Source: Phycisphaerae bacterium (GTDB lineage: Bacteria > Planctomycetota > Phycisphaerae > Sedimentisphaerales > Anaerohalosphaeraceae). From it: 53,323 nucleotides of DNA. The position numbers and the translations under genes were made by a program. Under the pieces are notes generated by a model. It searched no databases and was not told the DNA's origin. It saw only the letters and a list, made by a program, of their open reading frames with translations. Every line of letters starts with the position of its first letter. Position 1 is the first letter of the stretch. Location of the stretch: assembly GCA_018052735.1 (NCBI GenBank), contig JAGPMT010000017.1:1-53323 (forward strand). The letters run 5' to 3'. This document shows positions 34,628-42,211 of the stretch, piece by piece.

Positions 34628-36244
34628 TTATTCGCGGGCCAGTTCGATATGGTATGAAAAGTGCTTGTCATCACGGTTGGGATAATCCTGTCGGTAGTGA
34701 ACTCCGCGGGATTCCTGACGCTTATAGGCAGCATGGGCCATCAGCAACGCCACTGTCAGCATATTCTGACATTCCCAACCAAACGGCTCGCTGAAAACCT
34801 TGTCCATTACATAACGCTGCCAGAACTGGATAATTTCCATCGCCTCTTGCAGCGGTGTTGCACTCCGGGTGATGCCGACATTGCGCCACATCAAAGCCCG
34901 CAACGAATTCCGGACATCATCGGTATCCAATCGGCTCCGGTCGGACGGCGGTACATCAAACTGCATCCGGCGATAACCTACTGTGCCGGCTTTTGCCAGC
35001 AGTTCCACAGCAGATTGACCAGCAATGCGTCCAAAGACCAGCCCTTCGAGCAGGGAATTGCTCCCGAGGCGGTTGGCGCCGTGTAGGCCGGTCGAGGCAG
35101 CTTCGCCGCAGGCAAACAGCCGGGGAATGCTGGTGGCTGCCGAAATGTCAGCTTTCAGGCCGCCAATCATATAATGGGCACTGGGGCGAACAGGAATCAG
35201 GTCGGTTGATACATCGATATCGAAACTTTCACACAGTTCACTGATAAGCGGAAAACGCTTTTTGAAATGGGCTTTATCGAAGTGGCGAATATCCAGATAA
35301 ACATGTGTTGCCTGTGTTTTAAGCATCCGGTCAAGAATAGCCCGGCTGACAACGTCACGCGGCGCCAGCTCTCCTCTGGGATCATATTCCTTCATAAATG
35401 GTTCATGGTTAATGTCGCGCAGAATAGCCCCCTCGCCGCGGAGCGTTTCGGTGACCAAGGCCCGTGAGGCACCGGCAATATAGAGGGTCGTCGGATGAAA
35501 CTGCATAAACTCCATATCCCGCAAAACAGCCCCTGCCCGCCAAGCCATTGCCAGACCGTCAGCGGTAGCACATTCCGGATTGGTGGTTTCACGGTAAAGC
35601 CGACCTGCGCCGCCGGTAGCCAGAATCGTGGCACCGGCCCAGATAATCTGCAGGGACCCGCTGGGGCGGCGTCCGATGACACCGACGCACTGGCCATCTT
35701 CGCTGGTCAGCAGATCTATTGTGAAAAAATGCTCCATAACATTAATTGTCGGGCTTTGCTGGACACGTGCGATAAGGGTTTCGGCAATGCCGCGGCCTGT
35801 AGAATCGCCATGGGAATGAGCAATACGGGCATGGCTGTGGCCCCCTTCCAGCGAGATATCAATTTCGCCGTCCACCAAATCAAAGGCTGTTCCCCAGTCA
35901 GCCAGCTGGCGTACCAAGCCCGGACCTTCCCGGACAACCCGTTCTATAACAGGTTTGTCCCCCAGCCCGCATCCTGTGCGGAGGGTATCTTCAATGTGAG
36001 CCTCAAAACTGTCCTCAACCTCGTCCAGCACCGATGCAATGCCGCCTTGGGCATTCCACGTGTTGGTGTCAGAGAAGGTGCCTTTGCAGACCAGCGTTAC
36101 ATTGCAGTGCGGGGCTGCTTCCAGCGCAGCGCGCAGTCCCGCAATGCCGGCTCCAATAACTAAACAGTCGGTAAACAACTGCTGTGTGGAAGCGGTGTTT
36201 ATCGGTACCAAATACCGTCGAATATCGGCTTGTCGTGTCGGCAT
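34628..36244 (-). CDS. nadB: L-aspartate oxidase (NadB)
   Basis: FAD enzyme oxidising L-aspartate to iminoaspartate, first step of de novo NAD synthesis. 538 residues. Seen: FAD-binding DCLVIGAGIAGLRAALEA (about 26-43), NAQGGIASVLD, HSHGDSTGRGI (substrate loop H-x-x-x-D-x-T-G-R), ATGGAGRLY, MEFMQFHPTTLY, RPSAHYMIGGL (R-P-x-x-H-Y), CGEAASTGLHGANRLGSNSLLE, then the helical C-terminal domain. These distinguish NadB from succinate dehydrogenase flavoprotein. 10 bases after bioD, so co-transcribed. nadA and nadC are not in the window. Confidence 0.96.
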   Translation of the reverse strand: MPTRQADIRRYLVPINTASTQQLFTDCLVIGAGIAGLRAALEAAPHCNVTLVCKGTFSDTNTWNAQGGIASVLDEVEDSFEAHIEDTLRTGCGLGDKPVIERVVREGPGLVRQLADWGTAFDLVDGEIDISLEGGHSHARIAHSHGDSTGRGIAETLIARVQQSPTINVMEHFFTIDLLTSEDGQCVGVIGRRPSGSLQIIWAGATILATGGAGRLYRETTNPECATADGLAMAWRAGAVLRDMEFMQFHPTTLYIAGASRALVTETLRGEGAILRDINHEPFMKEYDPRGELAPRDVVSRAILDRMLKTQATHVYLDIRHFDKAHFKKRFPLISELCESFDIDVSTDLIPVRPSAHYMIGGLKADISAATSIPRLFACGEAASTGLHGANRLGSNSLLEGLVFGRIAGQSAVELLAKAGTVGYRRMQFDVPPSDRSRLDTDDVRNSLRALMWRNVGITRSATPLQEAMEIIQFWQRYVMDKVFSEPFGWECQNMLTVALLMAHAAYKRQESRGVHYRQDYPNRDDKHFSYHIELARE

Positions 36245-36254
36245 TCTTGCAGTC

Positions 36255-36998
36255 CTATGCCCGGCTTAATGCGTTCCAGTCGCATAAACTCAAAGTATCA
36301 ATAATCAGCGGGCTCAGCTTGCCGTTTTCGACGCTGGAATCCTCATCAAACGGCACCACTGCCAGCAGATTTACCCTGCTGATACTGCAGATAACATCCG
36401 GGGCTGTTTCCTCAGCAGTATCGGCTCGGGCGGCATTATACCCGCTGATAACCAATCCTGCAACAGGCAGGCCGGCATTTCGGGCTGCCTGAATCGTCAA
36501 TAAGCTGTGATTGATGGTACCCAGATTTGGCCGGGCAGCAATAACAGCCGGAAGGTCAAACTCTACAGCTAAATCCAGAACTGTTTCAGTCGGGGTCATC
36601 GGCACCAGAATTCCCCCGATGCCTTCAACCAGTACAATATCACAGGTATCACACAGATACTTATAAGCCGCTGCAATAGCATCAAAATCAATTGGTCTGC
36701 CTTCTATTTCAGCACAGACCAGCGGTGCAGCAGGCGTTTTGTACGTCACCGGCGTAATGACGCTCAAGGGGTAATCCGCATCGGCACATAGAGCCAGAAA
36801 CTCGGCATCAGTGCTGACCAGCCCCTCGCGGCTAGGCCGGCAGCCGGTGGCAATGGGCTTGAAAACTCCGACTTTAAGGCCCTGCCGGCGCAGAACAGCT
36901 GCTATGGCACCCGTTATCAAGGTCTTGCCCACGCCGGTATCTGTGCCGGTGATAAATAAACCATTCTTTTTGGGCAGTTTTAACTCAAGCATACTCAT
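36255..36998 (-). CDS. bioD: Dethiobiotin synthase (BioD)
   Basis: ATP-dependent carboxylation of 7,8-diaminopelargonate to dethiobiotin. 247 residues. P-loop FITGTDTGVGKTLITGA (about 15-31), KPIATGCRP, PAAPLVCAE, VLVEGIGGILVPM (E-G-x-G-G), NLGTINHSLLTIQ and GLVISGYN fit BioD throughout. Either of two nearby ATGs (36998 or 36992) could start it. Gap to nadB 10 bases; the GH127 gene ends 39 bases upstream. bioA is 8 kb away on the same strand, with glycosidase genes between. Confidence 0.95.
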   Translation of the reverse strand: MSMLELKLPKKNGLFITGTDTGVGKTLITGAIAAVLRRQGLKVGVFKPIATGCRPSREGLVSTDAEFLALCADADYPLSVITPVTYKTPAAPLVCAEIEGRPIDFDAIAAAYKYLCDTCDIVLVEGIGGILVPMTPTETVLDLAVEFDLPAVIAARPNLGTINHSLLTIQAARNAGLPVAGLVISGYNAARADTAEETAPDVICSISRVNLLAVVPFDEDSSVENGKLSPLIIDTLSLCDWNALSRA

Positions 36999-37037
36999 TC
37001 CAATTTATGATTGAATATCAAATTGCACTATGTCGAC

Positions 37038-39098
37038 TCAGTTAGATACAGATTTCCTTTTCTCATCCGGCAGCCATACCTCCATTCTGGCGGTATTTCC
37101 TCTGTTATCCTGACAATAAAACGGAATTGCTGTCAATGTAACGTTTTGAGCTTGTCCGTTTGGCCCAATACTGAATGCCTCCGCTTTGATACAATTCACT
37201 CCGCCCAAAAAATCTGGATTGTATTCCAAAACCAATGGGCTGCCTGTTTTCAGAGAAATGGTGTCTATTGCCGGATTATCCTGTTGTTCGATACAGTAAA
37301 CAAGCGGGCCAGATTGGATCGCCAGCCGCCCCCTGCAGGCCTTCACCTCCGGATGGGCATAGATACGACGGGGCTGCACCGGAAGCTCCAGAATGACTTC
37401 ATCTCCTTTGTTCCATGCCCGTTTGATAACGGCATAGCCCCGACTTATTTCCGATGCAGATATACTTTGGCCGTTTACGCGTAATTCAAACTGTGAGGCC
37501 AAATCCGAGGTGTAGAGTCCAAACGGATTTTCCTGTCCCCTTGCCCATCCCGGTATGCGTACAAATAATGCAAATTCTGTCTGTGCTTGGGTATCCAGCA
37601 CAATTTTCACGTTACCTTTCCAAGGGTATTCGGTTTGTTGCACAATTTTCACAGATTGATTTTCCAGCGGAATTACAGCTTTGCTGCCGATAAACAGATT
37701 CACATAGATTTCCTGACTGTCATAGGCATAAATATAACCTCCCAGCCCCGAGACGAATTTTAAAAACATCGGGGGACAACACGGGCAGTCATGCCACTGC
37801 CAGCGCCTGTGTCCGTTGGCCGATAGCGGATTTTGATAATAATAACGGGTACCGTCGAGAGAAACACCATTAATCACATTGTTGTACAAGGTGCGTTCCA
37901 GCTGGTCGATATATCGGGCATCCGCAAACAGCAGATTCATATTGAAATGAAAAAAACCAGCCCCGACTGCTGCACAGGTTTCCAGATACGCATCATTGGG
38001 AAGGGTATAATCCGGGCCGAATTTCTCTTCATGTGCGAACGCCCCCACGCCGCCGGTGATGTGCATCCGCTTTCCGACCATATTTTCCCATAGGCGAACC
38101 GCCGCATCCGCATAGGCGGTTTTGCCATTAACAGCCGCGGCGGCACTTAAACCCGTGCATAACAGCGTGGCACGGACAGCATGCCCTTCCATTGTTTCCT
38201 GCTGGAAAACAGGTTTGTGGTCTTGTGCGTACTCTCCCCAGCTGGGTCTGCCGCTGCCATACTTCTGCTGGCGTATCCATTCTTCGCATCCACGGCCGTT
38301 ACGATCCCACATTTCAGAGGCCGGCTGGCCGCAATGACGGCCGCGCATTTCAATCCAGAATTCAGCAAGATGAAGATAAGCCGCTTCATCCACAGGAACA
38401 TTCAGCCTCTCTTTCAGAGAAGGGCTTTCCTGAAACAGCACATACAGCTTCATCATCGCCTCTTCTGCCAGTGAATGCGCAGGAACGATATTTTTTTTCG
38501 GCTCCGGCCCGATGATTTGGGTCATATAGTTGGCCAGCTTTACAGCAGCTCTAAGCAAATCGATCTTGCCTGTTGCACGATAATAATGAATTCCGGCTTC
38601 TGCCAGCGCGCCGGCATTGTAAACATCATGCTGCCACCGCAAAAAACCGCCATTCAATCCCCAGCGATGATCGGGCTCATCCAGCTGGGTGTATGTCATA
38701 ACATAGCCGTCGGGATCTGCCGCCTGTGCAGCAGCAATCCGCTGAATATATCCATCAATTCGGGCTTCAAGTTCTTTATCCGGATAGGCAACCAAAAAAT
38801 CGGATGCTCCGCGAATGGTTTCATAGACAAGCACGTCAAACCAAGGCGGTCCTTCATGTTTTGGCTCTAACTTGCCGGCAATCCGGTCGAAATTACGAAA
38901 AGCCCCAGCTGCTTCAAATTTATCCAGCACATTCTTTAATGTTATCGAATTCCAGATGTTGAGCTTCGGGCTCCAGAACGCATCTTCTATCCGGACAGAT
39001 CCCGCAGGGACAGGTTTGAGAAGATGAATTTCCTCTGCAGAAAGCAGACCTACGGCAACGAGAAAACTTATCACATACGCCAATTGCTTATACAGCAT
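37038..39098 (-). CDS. Exported GH127 beta-L-arabinofuranosidase-like enzyme
   Basis: About 686 residues; signal peptide LAYVISFLVAVGLLSA. GH127 (formerly DUF1680) releases beta-L-arabinofuranose through a zinc-bound cysteine nucleophile. The expected ligand set is visible: Glu and Cys in DAYLETCAAVGAG (about 369-381) and the Cys pair in HDCPCCPPMFLKF (about 434-446). The (alpha/alpha)6 barrel has TYTQLDEPDHRWGLNGG and NIVPAHSLAEEA; beta-sandwich domains follow (YVNLFIGSKAVI). ATG at 39098 chosen for GAGAG in front; GTG at 39110 is poorer. Divergent from the GH43-like gene, 167 bases apart. Confidence 0.88.
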   Translation of the reverse strand: MLYKQLAYVISFLVAVGLLSAEEIHLLKPVPAGSVRIEDAFWSPKLNIWNSITLKNVLDKFEAAGAFRNFDRIAGKLEPKHEGPPWFDVLVYETIRGASDFLVAYPDKELEARIDGYIQRIAAAQAADPDGYVMTYTQLDEPDHRWGLNGGFLRWQHDVYNAGALAEAGIHYYRATGKIDLLRAAVKLANYMTQIIGPEPKKNIVPAHSLAEEAMMKLYVLFQESPSLKERLNVPVDEAAYLHLAEFWIEMRGRHCGQPASEMWDRNGRGCEEWIRQQKYGSGRPSWGEYAQDHKPVFQQETMEGHAVRATLLCTGLSAAAAVNGKTAYADAAVRLWENMVGKRMHITGGVGAFAHEEKFGPDYTLPNDAYLETCAAVGAGFFHFNMNLLFADARYIDQLERTLYNNVINGVSLDGTRYYYQNPLSANGHRRWQWHDCPCCPPMFLKFVSGLGGYIYAYDSQEIYVNLFIGSKAVIPLENQSVKIVQQTEYPWKGNVKIVLDTQAQTEFALFVRIPGWARGQENPFGLYTSDLASQFELRVNGQSISASEISRGYAVIKRAWNKGDEVILELPVQPRRIYAHPEVKACRGRLAIQSGPLVYCIEQQDNPAIDTISLKTGSPLVLEYNPDFLGGVNCIKAEAFSIGPNGQAQNVTLTAIPFYCQDNRGNTARMEVWLPDEKRKSVSN

Positions 39099-39265
39099 TT
39101 TTTCTCTCACACTAAGTTAAAAAGAGGGGAATCAGGCGTTTTTCAGCTTGGTTCTGATATTTTTTCTGGACAATTGACCTCTGTTGTGTTATATTTTTAG
39201 ATTAGTAAAAATCAGAACAATGTCAAACGAAAAGTTTGTCTATTCCGCTCAAATAAACAGACGAT

Positions 39266-42100
39266 ATGAAGCAGTATGTAACTATCATCACATTGGGCAT
39301 CGTCTTATGGGCAGCCCCGCTATTGGAAGCAATGGATAATCCGTTCAGTTATGAAGACGGCATCAACGACTGCGATGTCATCAAATATAACGGCGAATAT
39401 TACATCACAGGCAACTGGCTGGGCGGCGATATGTTCCGCTCGCGCAATCTGACCGACTGGGGGGAACGAATCCATATCTTCTCGTGGAACAATACTTGGC
39501 ACGTCCAGAGAAATGCCAATCGTGATATGGATATTCACGGCACCCATATTGCCTATGACAATGGACAGTTCCATTTATATGCCCATCTGGATACACCTGC
39601 CGGCAATCTGCTCGGAATTGTTCATGCCGTCAGCAATCAAGTGACGGGACCTTATACGGAACCTGTTGATGCACCGTTTGCGACTGATACTATTGATGTC
39701 AAAACATTCCGCGATGAAGATGGTTCCCTTCATTTTTACAGCACCCGATTCGGCGGCGTCAGCGCCAACCACAACGATTACCGCAGCATGCAGGATTACA
39801 GCACGTTTACCAGCGGCTATAAGACATTAATCTGGCCTACCGGAGGCTGGGAAATTCATCCTGAACTGCCGGAATTCAGCTATGGTCCGACCATTAATGA
39901 AGGACCTTTCGTATTTAAGTACCGCGGCAAATACTACATGCTGTATAATGCCAACCATACCGGCGATACATCCTATGCCATCGGCTGCGCAATGGCTGAC
40001 ACAGCCAGCAGTTTCAGCAATGCCGGCAAACTTCCGAGTCCGGTTCTCGGAAAAACGCTATATACCATCGGTTCGAGTAGTTTTACCATCTATACGCTGG
40101 GACAACCTTGGGTGGTTGATGGTCTCAACGGATTTGAAAAATGGATCGGCTACTTTGCAATTGACGAGAATGAACGCTATGAAGGCCGCACGCAGCGGAT
40201 TGATCGAATCCATTTTCTTGACCGAACATTGTATATTGACGGTCCAACCAACCGGTACACCCCGGGCTATCACCCCGGACCGGCCGAACCCCAGCTTCGC
40301 AGTCTTTTCTATCTGCCGGATGGCCCAATGCCGTCCACCGACTGGATACAAACTTCACCCAATAACAACCCCGGACTCTGGCAAATCAGCAGCGGACAAG
40401 CTCTTCAAAGCAGCCAATCTTGTTTCAGCTTTAATCTTGTCAACCGCGACGCGGCAACTTGTTATCTTTTTGAAGCCAATGTGACAATGCCGCAGCCACG
40501 CGACAGCGAAGATAAAGCCGGCGTGGTGGCCTACTATAAAAACTCGACCAACTGGGTAATCATCGGTCTGGACCGAAGTCTGGGCTACGGAGCCGACAAT
40601 TGGTACTGCCATATCCGTACAGATGCATATAACGGTGTCGTTGCCGCCGGCGGATTCGGGGGCCGCCTCAACTACGGCGTTTATCATAAAATACGCGTCG
40701 AGCGAAACAGCACGCTTTTCAGGGTCTGGATTGACGATATGCTGCCGCCGGGCTTTTCGAATATTCAAACATCCATCACTGACGCCGGCGTGCCGGGCCT
40801 TTACTCTGATCATGCGGCCGCACTATTTGACGGCATTATCTATACAATCGGCTGGGATGAGTACGGCAGCAACATTACCGGCTGGGGCAACGGCCTTAAC
40901 GGCAGCAGGCAAATCGGCACCTGGACAGTTGGTGCCGACGGCATTGCCGTAACAGGCGGCGGAACTATCTATAAAGGCGATCTTATGGAAGCGTATGAGT
41001 TTTCCACGCATCTGTATAAAACCGGCATTGCCGAGAATCGGATGGGTATTTATGCTGCCGCAATCGATGCGAATAACTTTCTCCGGGCCTATTTCGATCT
41101 GCCTGCTGACACATTCGTTGTGGACGGAAAACAAAACGGACAGCATCTAAGCCCGCAAATCATAAATATTCCCAATCAGCAGGATTATAATCTGCGAGCT
41201 GTGAAGCTGCCCGATCGAGTGATATTTTTTGTCGACGGACGAGAAGTCTTAAGCCGCTCTATCTGTTTTCCTGCATCCCAGACAGCGCTGTTTGCAGACA
41301 ATATGAGTGCCCGCTTCAACGGGATTCTTGCTTACCGCATCGAAGCAGAAACGCTGCCGTCTTCATGGAAGCATACGGATGTAGGCTCTGTCGGTTTTAA
41401 AGGCAGTGCAAGCTATAATGAAGGAACTTTTACTGTAAACGGTTCCGGCAGCGATATCTGGCTTATACAGGATGGTTTTCATTTTGTCTATCAGGATCTT
41501 TACGGTGACGGGGAAATCATTGCGAGGGTGGTTTCCAATGACATCACAGACTGGTGGAATAAAGCCGCAGTTATGATTCGGGACGGTCTTAACAGCAGTG
41601 CAGGCATGGCGCTGGTAACGCTTTGCGGTGGGGGAAATCTGCAGTTTCTCTGGCGCACAGGTCCCGGAGTTAATGCCCAAGGCATCGATGCTCCCAATCC
41701 TCCCTATCCGCAGGGTGTCTGGCTTCGGCTTAAACGGACCGGCCGACAGTACGACGGCTATTATTCTTATAATGGGTCAAACTGGACATTGATCGGCTCC
41801 CGTACACTTAATTTCAGCAGTCATCTCCAGATTGGACTGGCGGTAACCGCACATCATAACAACCGGCTGAACGGAGCCGTATTTGATAATGTTGCTATTG
41901 GCGGATGTACGCCCGGTGAATACCAAACTGACCTGAATCGGGATTGCACCATCGATATAAGCGATCTACTGGTGCTGGCCGGACAATGGCTGGACACAGT
42001 CTCAGCAGGCACGTCTGCAGATTTGGACGGCAATTTGAAAATCACCCTTGGCGATTATGCGATTTTAGCAAGCGACTGGCTGATTGATTACAGATATTAA
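39266..42100 (+). CDS. Secreted multidomain GH43-like glycosidase with dockerin-like C-terminus
   Basis: 944 residues. Signal peptide (YVTIITLGIVLWAAPLLEA). Residues about 25-340 form a five-bladed propeller of GH43 type: DCDVIKYNGEYYITG (base Asp), TIDVKTFRDEDGSLHFYSTR (pKa-setting Asp) and NEGPFVFKYRGKYYMLYNAN (acid Glu). Two concanavalin/jelly-roll-like modules (about 360-550 and 550-705) and a DUF1349-like module (about 705-880; IARVVSNDITDWWNKAAVMIR) follow. The end (about 885-944) has two Ca-loop/helix repeats, DLNRDCTIDISDLLVLAGQW and DLDGNLKITLGDYAILASDW, as in dockerin type I. No clear ribosome site. Probably arabinan or arabinogalactan active. Confidence 0.78.
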   Translation: MKQYVTIITLGIVLWAAPLLEAMDNPFSYEDGINDCDVIKYNGEYYITGNWLGGDMFRSRNLTDWGERIHIFSWNNTWHVQRNANRDMDIHGTHIAYDNGQFHLYAHLDTPAGNLLGIVHAVSNQVTGPYTEPVDAPFATDTIDVKTFRDEDGSLHFYSTRFGGVSANHNDYRSMQDYSTFTSGYKTLIWPTGGWEIHPELPEFSYGPTINEGPFVFKYRGKYYMLYNANHTGDTSYAIGCAMADTASSFSNAGKLPSPVLGKTLYTIGSSSFTIYTLGQPWVVDGLNGFEKWIGYFAIDENERYEGRTQRIDRIHFLDRTLYIDGPTNRYTPGYHPGPAEPQLRSLFYLPDGPMPSTDWIQTSPNNNPGLWQISSGQALQSSQSCFSFNLVNRDAATCYLFEANVTMPQPRDSEDKAGVVAYYKNSTNWVIIGLDRSLGYGADNWYCHIRTDAYNGVVAAGGFGGRLNYGVYHKIRVERNSTLFRVWIDDMLPPGFSNIQTSITDAGVPGLYSDHAAALFDGIIYTIGWDEYGSNITGWGNGLNGSRQIGTWTVGADGIAVTGGGTIYKGDLMEAYEFSTHLYKTGIAENRMGIYAAAIDANNFLRAYFDLPADTFVVDGKQNGQHLSPQIINIPNQQDYNLRAVKLPDRVIFFVDGREVLSRSICFPASQTALFADNMSARFNGILAYRIEAETLPSSWKHTDVGSVGFKGSASYNEGTFTVNGSGSDIWLIQDGFHFVYQDLYGDGEIIARVVSNDITDWWNKAAVMIRDGLNSSAGMALVTLCGGGNLQFLWRTGPGVNAQGIDAPNPPYPQGVWLRLKRTGRQYDGYYSYNGSNWTLIGSRTLNFSSHLQIGLAVTAHHNNRLNGAVFDNVAIGGCTPGEYQTDLNRDCTIDISDLLVLAGQWLDTVSAGTSADLDGNLKITLGDYAILASDWLIDYRY

Positions 42101-42130
42101 ACAGCATCTGTCTTTCGATTCTGCTGTTTT
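42099..42130 (+). terminator. Possible weak terminator of the GH43-like gene
   Basis: AAACAGCA (42099-42106) can pair with TGCTGTTT (42122-42129) across a 15-base loop, starting within the stop codon, with a short T-run at the right arm. A second small palindrome (CAGCAGTTCTGCTG, 42155-42168) lies nearby in this convergent gap. T-tracts are poor, so confidence is low. Confidence 0.3.
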
Positions 42131-42211
42131 CTGCTGTATTTTTAAAAACTTTTACCAGCAGTTCTGCTGAAAATCACCTGCTTTTCAAAATATCTTTATT
42201 CGTCTGGCGGA

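Noticed and set aside
35495-36163. 222-codon frame on the + strand opposite nadB
   Set aside because: Antisense to nadB, which has all family motifs; no start signal.
34628-36244. Succinate dehydrogenase/fumarate reductase flavoprotein
   Set aside because: The overall layout, the HSHGDSTGR loop, RPSAHYMIGG and single-gene setting beside bioD fit NadB; no iron-sulfur or membrane subunit genes are adjacent.
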